Of a stretch of 64,000 nt of DNA, positions 55,901 to 64,000 are shown piece after piece (within the stretch, counting starts at the first letter, position 1; each line of letters begins with the position of its first letter). This stretch comes from Anthonomus grandis grandis (lineage: Eukaryota > Arthropoda > Insecta > Coleoptera > Curculionidae). Location: the NCBI RefSeq assembly GCF_022605725.1, contig NC_065553.1, forward strand, positions 8,432,001 to 8,496,000, read 5' to 3'. Under the pieces are notes generated by a model, which had not been told where the DNA came from, did not search any database, and worked only from the letters and a program-made list of their open reading frames with translations. The translations under genes and the position numbers were made by a program.

Positions 55901-57436
55901 CTACTATTAACTACTGTATCTACCATGGGCTGATGGTTGATGATTTCTCACCATATATTAGGAATTATCCTACCTTTAAAATATTTTTAGCACTGTTAAC
56001 ATCGAAAACCTCAAAAACCAAACCGTCAAAAACCCTCTGTGTACACTCCATCACAATAGCATATAAATTTTCTTTGCATATTTTTATTTGGTATGGTTCT
56101 GGTAACGGGGAACCAGATCTGACACATATTCAAATATATATCTTATATCAGAGCCACATAAAAGATTGAAACTATATATATCACTGCAATTCTAAGGGTT
56201 ACACATTATAAAACATTCTGTAGTGATATTTAACACTATCTGTTGTATGTTATGCAGAAGGTAGGATTCAACTCATTATGTTAACAGTATTTAGGAAACA
56301 GGTTTAAAAAATATTTGCAAGAGCTTACTATAGTATAGATGGTTACTTCTCATCTTTTTGATTATTATTTGTATAAATGCACATGTATTATATGCCCTTT
56401 TTGTGTAGATATTTTTCTTACAGTATGTAAAATGTTATGTGCTGTTGTTGGTTTGATACCTCCTTTACAGAATTTTATTTATACTATAAGGTAAATAAAA
56501 GTTTGTCTAGTTAATTTACATATTTAATTTTTTTGTGCTTTTGTAAGGTTTCTTTTTCAATTAATATAAACTTACTGAATTTTATATAGTGTATATTATA
56601 GTCCTAGGACCATTTTACTTATTCTGTTTAATATCTTTGTCAATAAGAAAACTTTGACTTTGACATGCCAATTTTATACAACATTAATTTAAATAAAATT
56701 TATATTATTCTGATGAATTTAAAATGACATACCTATTTTCTGCAGTATTATGTCACTATTTAAACAAATATCAATTATAAATATCTTTACCTACCATAAT
56801 AATTCTATATATCAAAATAGAAAAATTGAGCATATGTTCTAAATCAATATTTAGTTAAACAATGTGATGATACCCAACAAATAGGTAACCAACATTAATT
56901 TGGTCATAAACACAATCATAGTGAAAATTATTCATAACCACAAAAATAATCTATTGGCCTTCAAGAAAATTTTAATATACTTATGCAGTGAGATTGTATG
57001 CTTTCATTATGTCTTGTAATATAGTTATGACTATGACAATAATTATGACCATTTTAATGTAATTTCCTATGCCCTAATTGTGATGTTATGCTTACTGTGA
57101 GTAGTATAATATTTGGAGGTTGCATAGGATACTGCGGAGGTAATAGAATTCTTCCATGATAGTAGCCTCCATCAAATTCAGTATCTGGTGGTCCTCGAAC
57201 AGTAAAATGCCATTCAAACAAGTTGTCATCAAGTGGTGCTGCATAGTATTCCTCAGTGGGTGAGGCCAGTTCCATTGCCTCTCTCATTAAACGTTTCACA
57301 CCTATGTTAAGTACATAATAAGTGGCAGCTTGAGGCATTTTTTTGATTGTTTTTAAATTCAATGGTTCAAAATTTAGTTTAGTTTTATAAAAAACTTACC
57401 AGGACTTCTGAGGTTATACTGAGTTTCAAGGGGCAT
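52938..57436 (-). CDS. UBE2J1: UBE2J1-type ER ubiquitin-conjugating enzyme E2, 7 exons, 302 residues
   Basis: E2 that transfers ubiquitin to ER-associated degradation substrates on the cytosolic face of the ER. My exons, in transcript order: 57436-57400, 57301-57096, 53838-53709, 53649-53465, 53408-53307, 53247-53081, 53019-52938; 909 nt, in frame, stop TAG. Residues 1-150 are the UBC fold: NLFEWHFTVRGPPDTEF, YHGRILLPPQYP, NGRFET (replacing HPN, as in the Ubc6 group) and KKICLSISGYHP with catalytic Cys93, then WQPSWSIRTALLALIAFMPT. GALDYTKEERQALAKKS is the UBE2J1-type extension. A charged linker follows and the C-terminus (about 280-296) is a hydrophobic tail anchor preceded by RDRFWT. Human UBE2J1 is of similar length (318). 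Two donors are weak (GTTAGT, GTTCAA) but needed for frame. Intron 2 carries transposons. Confidence 0.93.
53919..54904 (-). mobile_element. Deletion derivative of a DD41D-spaced mariner-like element, ~215 bp TIRs
   Basis: Ends TACAGGGTTATTCAGAACT (53919) and its complement (54904) are flanked by TA. The inverted repeats run about 215 bases each (53919-54134 and 54690-54904) and the left one includes the last codons of the transposase (HFEQLL). The minus-strand frame 54626-54120 (169 codons) joins the DUF4817 N-terminus (MENFTNQELADMHLAYGA) directly to the second catalytic D region (MWFQHDGAPAHF), so the first catalytic D is deleted. One TGA replaces the tryptophan after RFGHR. I again count 41 residues between the last two aspartates. 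It lies in intron 2 of the E2 gene. Confidence 0.87.
55110..55570 (-). pseudogene. Non-LTR RT fragment in intron 2 of the E2 gene
   Basis: On the minus strand about 55550-55440 reads QGFKGSVLASLLFPIYINEL and CTSFADATTES (RT core with FADA in place of FADD), followed directly by a C-terminal tail 55389-55117 with SISYKCKKILL and NAYYSTEEYF. The thumb between core and tail is deleted. Confidence 0.66.
55571..56229. other. Intron sequence, nothing firm
   Basis: The plus-strand frame 55834-56169 (111 codons) shows no family motif and is AT-driven. Confidence 0.3.
56230..56520 (+). pseudogene. Non-LTR 3' end (C-terminal tail only)
   Basis: The frame reads TVFRKQV, a stop, KIFARAYYSIDGYFSSF. The AYYS-x-x-x-(Y/F)F motif is the terminal motif shared with other retroelement tails in this window (29120, 55150, 60480). 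Confidence 0.5.
56521..57095. other. Intron sequence next to E2 exon 2
   Basis: AT-rich intron sequence after the donor at 57095; nothing recognised. Confidence 0.35.
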
Positions 57437-58023
57437 TTTCAAGACTGATTTACTAGCAGATGAAAGAGTTTAGATTGTTTCTAAGTAGGTGGAAAATTAA
57501 TTTTTACAGACACAACACTGACCGATTTAAATTGTTTGACAGTCAGCTGATAACTAAAGACACGTCAGTTTTTTCATATGACGTGAAGTTGGCCTCCAAT
57601 TGTTATTGTTGGTTTTAACAATATTTAGCGTTGTCAAGTCATCCCTGTCTTTATACTAAACAATTTTATTAACATTTAAAAGGGAAACTGAAAACTAAAG
57701 AAAAATTATAAAAAAATTATGAAGGAATATAGATTTATAAATCTAAATATTTTAAAATAATGAAAAATCCATATTAGCCAAAATTAGAGTCAGTAACATT
57801 CATGGCCCATGAAACCAGAAATATGTTTCATCATTCATTCATTCACTCCTGTCTTAAGTCCATGCTTCCGAAACAGCTGATTTTGACAGGTAAACAGAAC
57901 AAGATCAATAAAAAGGTTTGTTAAAACGTCATGAAAACATGAATAATTTTTCGGGATTATTTAAACGTTTCTAGTTCAAATATTTACTTGCTGTTGTAGT
58001 CTAAAGATCAAGATATCGCTAAA
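57437..58023. promoter_or_regulatory. Shared bidirectional promoter region of the E2 and E4 genes
   Basis: Only 587 bp separate the start codons of the minus-strand UBE2J1-type gene (57436) and the plus-strand UBE4A-type gene (58024). Both 5' UTRs and both promoters must fit here unless distant exons exist. An E-box-like CAGCTG lies at about 57544 and again at about 57874. No TATA box is convincing on either strand, as is usual for housekeeping head-to-head pairs. Confidence 0.65.
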
Positions 58024-61000
58024 ATGGATCGCAATTTACCACGACGAATGTCGAGTGCAAACCCTTTCGCTTCATTATTTAGGGGTACCAGCCAAGATCA
58101 TTCTGACCCTCCTGAACCCACCCTGAATGATCAACTTGAGAAAATTTTTAGTTTTACCCTTAACGAAAAAGCAACATTAACCAAGGAGGTATGTATTTAT
58201 ATTTTTTCTTAATAATAGGGAAATGATTACTAAGATTTATTTATTTATTTACTTACGGAATCCATTTACAAAAGTGTTACATAGCATACCCATACAAACA
58301 TATATATTCAGATACAAAACTATCTATAAATCAATGAAAGGTGTAGATGAGTTAATTAATTAAAGCCCCTATGAAATAATATTCTTTAACTGCCCCTTAA
58401 AAGATGTAATCCTAGAGTCAAAAAAGTTTATCTGTCTTCGAGCCATTCATGTAATTGGCTCATTAATGCCATAATTGGTGTGGTCGAATGGGACTGAAAA
58501 TATTTCTGATTGTCTATTCAATCTGGAAGGCACCCTAAGTTTAAAAAGAGACAATAACTCAGGACAATCTATAGTAGCATTTAAAACATTATGCATAAAA
58601 CATAAGTCGAGTAATGTTCTTCGTGACTCTAACGTGGGTAAGTTCAGGTTATCCCTGACCCACTGATAGTAATACTCCTGTCTCCTGTAACCACATCTAA
58701 AAGCCACCACCCTTAAAAATTTATTTTGCGTTTTTTCAATCTGCTCAATGTAGCAGTTATATGACGGGGACCACGCAATTGAGCCATACTCCAAGAGAGG
58801 CCTAACAAGAGAGCAATAAAGTAATCTAAAAGTAAACAAAGACAAATCAGTTGTAGACCTTTGGATAAAACCCAGCATTTTCATTGCCCTACCAGTCACC
58901 TGATTGATGTGACTTTTAAAAGACAACCTGGAGTCAATAAATATTTCTAAGTCAGAAACCTCTGTTTTGACACCAATTGCTACATTACTTATTTTATAAT
59001 ATTATTATATTTTATTTTATAAAGAAAAGCAATAGGGTTTCTTTGCTTAGAAAAAGTAATCTTATGGCACTTATTGATATTACGGGACATTCTATTCAAG
59101 TGGCACAAATCAAAGAACAAATTGAGGTCTTTTTGCAGGAGCACAGCATCAGAAAGGGATGTGATAAGCCTAAATAGCTTCACATCATCAGCAAACATTA
59201 GCACATGACAATTTTGAAGTTTCCAAACTAAATCAATCAAAAAGAGGCAAAACAAAACAGGGCCCGTATGAGAGCCCTGTGGCACCCCAGATGGCATCAA
59301 AATTTCAGAGGAACATGTACCTCCAAGATTAACAATCTGGGTTCTACCTCTGATGAATCCCGAGATCCACTGAAGAAGAGGCCCCACAATACCTAAAGCC
59401 CTAAGCTTCTGCAAGAGTACCCCATGGTTAACCCGATCAAAAGCCTTGGAAAAATCTGTATATATTGAGTCAACCTGAAGGCCTTTTATAAATCTAAATT
59501 GCTCAGGATTAAATAAAGATTTAAAACTCCAGGCAATCGTATGACTGACCTGGCAACTCAGATTGGTTACACACAGCCCGATAATTGGAAATTTCATTTC
59601 TACTACTAGATTTAAAGATGGGTTTTAGAAAACTTTTCTTCCAGAGAGTGGGATAAGAACCAGTACCTAGAGATTTGTTAAAAATGAACAGTATTGGTTT
59701 CATAAGAACACAAACACATTTCTTTAGGAAGAATGCCGGAATCCCATCTGGTCCAGCGCGGAGCTTATTCTTAGAGGAAGTAATAACCTCATAAACATCC
59801 TGCATTGACAGAGTTGAATTGCTCAAACAAATTGATTTATCAAAATCAAAAGATGGTATGTCATTGACTTGCTCATCCGAATAGACGGATGAAAAGTATT
59901 CTGCAAACATATCCGCAGTATCCGAGATATTCATACTAATCCTGTTATTGTATGTCATTCTGAAGGGAAGACTAAAACCAGTTCTTTTATTTTGAATATA
60001 TGACCAGAAGTACCTTGGATTGCCAGCGAGATTCATTTCCACCTTATTAATGTATTGTTGATAGCACAACTCTCTTAAGTACTCACATTGTTGTCTCAAC
60101 AATACAAATTCATCATAATCCTGCTGTTGACCACTAATTTTAAACTTTTTGTGAATTCAGATTAAAATTGAACAACTTTCATGTCATCAGGTTTTCAACC
60201 AAGAAGAAATATTAAATCATCCATGTCTATTCATTCTCAAAACTGCTTGCTTACTTGATCTATAAGATATTGATTATATCTTGATTTATATAAGTACCAA
60301 TCGAAATTTACAATTCACAATCCCCGGTATCGAAGCGGGAAACAACAGCCTACCTCAATCTAAACAAAAAAGTCAATATTTTAGGACTGTATTAATATAT
60401 ATAATCATCTTCTGATCCTGATTAAAAACTCCCTATCCCTAAGAATGTTCAAAAGACAGTTGAGAAGGTTGTTGATTGCAAAGGCCTACTATTCTCTCAG
60501 GGAATTTTTTGGGGATTCCCTGTGATTTGGGATTGTGAATACGGTGCAGTGCAGCTTTTTAAATTTGTGGTTTGTAACTATGCACCTTTTAGAACTTTAT
60601 TGTGATATGTCTAATATTAACATATTTTAATCTATTTACATGGTTTACTTTTCTGTGTTTTAGGCTTATTTTAATTAGTAAATTAGAGTAAATTAACTGT
60701 ATTGTGTTTTTTGTTTAAGTGAAATTTAAAAAAAAAATAATTATAAACTGTATTTTATGCTTTGTTTATGACATTTTATGTATGTTAAAACAATAAAGCC
60801 ATATTTGATTTGATTTAAAATTATTATCAGATGCAAAAAAGATTCAAACCTTTTAAAAAGATAATATTATTTTAAAATAAACAATAATTAGAAACTAACC
60901 TTATGGTAAAACTATTTAGATGCTAAAAAAACTTTCTTAACTTTCCTGTTATCCTATTTTTTAAAAAATAAAATAAAAATTGTATTACAAAAATAACATT

Positions 61001-64000
61001 TAACATATAATATTTTATTAAACAGTATTACATTGCATTTGCCCAGTATTACAAAATAGAATAAATACATCCATGTTAACCTAACCTAGTATCAAGAATT
61101 TATTGAGACCTTGCCCTGATGCAAGAACAAATCAATCAATCACCCTATAGCAAAAATGTAACAAGGTGTAGATATAAAATTTTAAATTTATAAAATTCAC
61201 AGACTGTTATGAAGTTATCAGAAGTCTACAACTAACATTGACAAAGACAAGTGGGCCAGTGTCCCCTGGATAAATTATCTATAAAATATCAAATCTAATG
61301 TTTCTTCCAAAGTTGGAACTTCCAGTGAAGAAGTGAAGACCACAGATATACTGATTAGTCACCAGGTATACAACTTGCCACCCTAGAAAAAACATGTTAA
61401 AGGCACATTTAGTTCTTTGTGTTGAATTATAAAAAGAAAACAGACATGAATGCCAATCATACCTGTTTTCTTTCATGGGGACAATGACTGCAAGGGACTG
61501 AAATTTTTCAAGAGACAAAAAAGCTTCAAAATTAGATCAGCTAATATTGGAGATGAAATTTAAGTCATTTATAAAAGGTGGAACAAAATGAGGCCATAAT
61601 TTTCAAATTTTTGGGGCAATAATCCAATTTAATGTCTATGTCAAAGTACGTCAATTTATGTAGTTATCCTTCACCCCAAATTTGATAATGTAAGGGTCTT
61701 GTGGACTTAAGAGTATCTATGGATCACTATACCACTTCTGTTAATAATCTTACACCTTATTTTGAAGAAATGACAATATTCTGTTGTTAACATTTTAAAG
61801 TTAGCAGTTTGAAAACCCTTAATATTAACTGTTAATATAACTTACACTTACCCTATTATAGTTCTCTATAATTAATCTAAGTGACTATCAACTAATCAAA
61901 TTTAAAATAAAATAAAATTATGAGTCAGTTTTACCACTAACCAAAACTCTTTATTTTTAATCTGGACATGTGTTTCGCTAACGATGTTAGCATTTTCGGG
62001 AGAAGATTAAAACTAAACTAAAACAACTTACAGATCTCCTTATATACTAATGATGCTACTAATAGAGCCTATTAGTTACATAATATTAGTTACCTATTAG
62101 TTACATATATTACAAAAATAAAGATTTTTGGTTAGTGGTAAAACTGTCTCATAATTTGAGCATCACACCAAAGGTTCCAACCATAGGACTACCAAATTTA
62201 AAATAGCTTTAGTAGATATAAATTCTAATTTTATATCTACTCGCAATCAATAGGTTGGCAAATGCCGTCTCTGTTATTCTATAAAGGTATTTGTGAAACT
62301 GAAAATGCAGACTATAGTAAATAGTCTGCATTTTCAGTAAATAGTTTATAATGAATTAAGTCAATAAAGGTTGCTATTCGAAGGTTTTATTAATATTCAT
62401 ACTTTTTAAAAATTTTAGATTCTCTTTCTTGAAGAAACTCACAAAGAACTTGACACAACTATACTAAATATAGACAATTTAGATCAAGCATTATATGATC
62501 GTTTGTTCATGTGTCAAAATGATAATGAAGTCTTAAAAAAGAATAAGCGACTGGCCTTTAGAAATCCACATGCTATAGAAGTTCAACCCATCAAATACTT
62601 ATATAAGAGTTATGTGCTGTTGCATGCCAATATCCACCTTAAAGCTGAGCACAGGCTGTTGTTAAAAGACAAAATCATTCAGAGTGTGGCAACTTCTATT
62701 TTCCAACCGGATATTTTTCCTGATCAAGATTTGGAGCAACAAATGATTGACTTGTTAAAAGAGGGTGGGGCACAACATGATACTTTCTTTGTTGAGGTTG
62801 CTAGAAGAATGTTAGATGAAGAAAACAATGATGATATAGTTTTAACATCATTTATTGATCAGATGAACAGAAAAGTAACAGCCGAGTTGCGCAAAAGCTC
62901 GTTAGTTAACATCGACTACTCCCTATTTAATTACTTTAATGTCTTCACTGCCAATGATTATTTAGCTGAGATATTTATGGATTGCTGTGTCCCATTTGAA
63001 CTGCACAAGGGCTCAGAATATGCTAATACACCTATAGGTGCTTTATTTGACTTATCTGTTCTACCTAAAGATGTTAAAACACAACCTTATGAGCATTTCA
63101 CAAGTCCTATGGATCAGGTGAGCTTAAGTTCACATTTTATAAAAAATATTAGATTTTATTAATTTTTTTCACATTAGGCTGGCAACCAAAGGGTAGAGGG
63201 TCTACTTTGGCAAAGCTTAGACAAACTGAATGAGCATGTTCATCAATTTTTGCTCACTTTACTAAAGCGCAATACTATCGTTAAAAATAAAGTGCTTACT
63301 TGGGTTGGCGGTTGCCTCAAGTATAATCTAGAGAGAGGAAAACTTTGGAATATGCATCAAGTAAGTTTAAATTCAAAATTGCTTTTTTAAATAAATATTG
63401 ATTGATTTTAGCAATCACCACAAGCGACTTTCCCAAATGAAAGCAACAGTCCGGTTTCTGACGGGTTTATGCTTAACTTTTGCAGTATAATGTTAAGGTT
63501 ATGTCGACCGTTTTGCTCTAACTTTAAAGATAATAAGATTTTAAAGGTCGATCCGACCTACCCAGCTGTGCCCACAGTAAGTGCCCAATTATAGCGAAAA
63601 CGTTCTTTTAAAATTAATAATTTAATATTATTGTAGGTCAATGATGCATTGGCAGCAGCTTCGAAAGGCATCCACATGTACGGTCTTTCTTCGGAGACTT
63701 GTTTCATTCCTGTAGAGTCAATTGATGGTCTGGAAGAGACCCGGAAAACAGCAGAAAAATATAATTTTATCACCGAAAGTTTCTTTATGGCTCATAAATC
63801 GATCGATTTATCTTATAGGGTTGCCGTGGATCAGATGTTGAATTTAAATCATGTAAGTACACACAAGATTAACAAGAAGTTTTCTTTTATTAGCCAATTT
63901 GCAGGAAATTGGAAGGCTAGAGAAAGCGTATAAAGATGCCATGCAACAAGTCGGGTCCAATTCTGAGGTTGTTACTGCTCTTAATAAGAGACTTATGGCA
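58024..64000 (+). CDS. UBE4A: UBE4A/Ufd2-type ubiquitin conjugation factor E4, 5' part (508 codons)
   Basis: E4 ligases extend short ubiquitin chains on substrates for the proteasome, working with E2s and p97/Cdc48. Exons in the window: 58024-58188, 62419-63117, 63178-63360, 63412-63576, 63637-63852, 63905-64000; all phase 0, GT-AG. The N-terminus has NPFASLFRG, as in UBE4A. Exon 2 is helical; later exons carry VLTWVGGCL then LWNMHQ, SDGFMLNFCSIMLRLCRPFC and DPTYPAV, and HMYGLSSETCFIPV, blocks of the Ufd2 core. The 'GL-x-x-ETC-IP' block with a short N-terminus fits UBE4A better than UBE4B. The remainder and the C-terminal U-box lie beyond the window. Intron 1 (4.2 kb) holds transposons; the other introns are 51-60 bp. 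Confidence 0.92.
58236..60140 (-). mobile_element. Jockey-like non-LTR retrotransposon in intron 1 of the E4 gene
   Basis: Minus-strand frames give, in order: 60102-59521, a pre-RT and RT segment (NPRYFWSYIQNKR, AGPDGIPAFFLKKC, LWKKSFLKPIFKSSSRNEISNYR); 59597-58989, RT core (DFSKAFDRVNHGVLLQKL, GVPQGSHTGPVLFCLFLIDL, FADDVKLF); 58926-58447, thumb and C-terminus (LEYGSIAWSP, TQNKFLRVVAFRCGY). The element ends in (TAAA)n at about 58236-58250. It lacks the endonuclease. Two frameshifts and a deletion of about 40 bp near 59560 break it. It is one of the best preserved copies in the window. Confidence 0.88.
60141..60816 (+). pseudogene. Oppositely oriented non-LTR 3' end
   Basis: The plus strand reads QSPVSKREQQPT-like then KNSLSLRMFKRQLRRLLIAK-AYYSLREFF (60425-60510), a retroelement C-terminus, followed by a 3' UTR with AATAAAG and ending in TTTGATTTGATTT at 60815. 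It abuts the 5' end of the minus-strand copy. Confidence 0.65.
60817..61917. other. Intron 1 sequence, nothing recognised
   Basis: No coding or repeat signal. Confidence 0.35.
61918..62156. mobile_element. ~240 bp element with ~43 bp inverted ends and a hammerhead motif
   Basis: TTATGAGTCAGTTTTACCAC then TAACCAAAACTCTTTATTTT (61918-61960) is mirrored almost perfectly at 62111-62155. The interior holds the minus-strand hammerhead-like motif and repeats of ATTAGTTACATA. The pattern suits a pair of inverted PLE-type terminal repeats or a MITE carrying a ribozyme. Confidence 0.72.
61957..62010 (-). ncRNA. Hammerhead-ribozyme-like motif, strong stems, altered core
   Basis: On the minus strand: distal stem I TTAATCT (62010-62004) with AGATTAA (61963-61957); core CCGAAAA (61999-61993) where CTGANGA is expected; stem II GCTAAC/GTTAGC (61991-61986 with 61982-61977, 6 bp, loop ATC); GAAA (61976-61973); short stem III CACATG; cleavage triplet GTC (61967-61965). 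The two core changes are transitions. The layout is clearly hammerhead, but activity is doubtful and the proximal part of stem I has a mismatch and bulge. Confidence 0.55.
62298..62338. repeat. Perfect 18-base hairpin with 5-base loop before E4 exon 2
   Basis: ACTGAAAATGCAGACTAT (62298-62315) and its exact reverse complement (62321-62338) flank AGTAA. It lies 80 bases before the exon 2 acceptor at 62418/62419 and is not part of a recognised element. Confidence 0.85.

Noticed and set aside
1..64000. tRNA genes, rRNA genes and CRISPR arrays
   Set aside because: I looked for B-box-like GGTTCGAATC words, rRNA cores and regularly spaced short repeats with unique spacers and found none that hold up. 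A tRNAscan-SE run would settle tRNAs.

Overview
The window is AT-rich animal DNA with spliced genes, long introns full of decayed transposons, and satellite arrays. A ZAD zinc-finger gene, DUF4817-type mariner-like transposases, Penelope-like, Jockey-like, PIF/Harbinger and P-like remnants all point to an insect. A beetle is plausible but not proven.

Three conserved spliced genes and one small unspliced gene can be supported. (1) Positions 25504-44684 (+) hold a 13-exon gene for a 1121-residue ZAD protein with about seven C2H2/C2HC zinc fingers, an acidic coiled-coil stretch, a glutamine-rich stretch and VKEEP sumoylation-like motifs. All thirteen exons join in frame to exactly 1122 codons. 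(2) Positions 52938-57436 (-) hold a 7-exon gene for a complete 302-residue UBE2J1-type, tail-anchored E2 ubiquitin-conjugating enzyme of ER-associated degradation. (3) From 58024 to the window edge (+) are the first six exons of an E4 ubiquitin ligase of the UBE4A/Ufd2 type. Genes 2 and 3 are head to head, 587 bp apart, so an ERAD E2 and an E4 chain-elongation factor probably share a promoter. (4) Positions 41210-41428 (-) hold a single-exon gene for a 72-residue secreted Gly/Tyr/His-rich peptide, nested antisense in the last intron of the ZAD gene, with its own TATA box and polyA signal.

Layout: 1-24.3 kb is gene-poor: a Penelope-like element with an inverted-repeat end, non-LTR fragments, a ~660 bp inverted-repeat element, a ~185 bp satellite (11.7-12.65 kb), several mariner-like transposase fragments, a P-like transposase fragment, and a mariner-like element of DD41D spacing inserted beside a truncated retroelement. 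24.3-25.5 kb is the GC-richer 5' region of the ZAD gene. 25.5-44.7 kb is the ZAD gene; its introns carry nested retroelements, a TIR element with a hammerhead motif, a ~172 bp satellite broken by a retroposon, a ~331 bp tandem duplication and the nested peptide gene. 44.7-52.9 kb is intergenic, with a PIF/Harbinger deletion derivative (48631-50202) and a decayed retroelement. 52.9-64 kb is the ubiquitin gene pair with transposons in the long introns.

The most unusual signal is a set of three hammerhead-ribozyme-like motifs (1768, 32494 and 62010), each inside an inverted-repeat-bounded unit. The one at 32494-32532 has an intact core and lies in sense orientation inside an intron of the ZAD gene.
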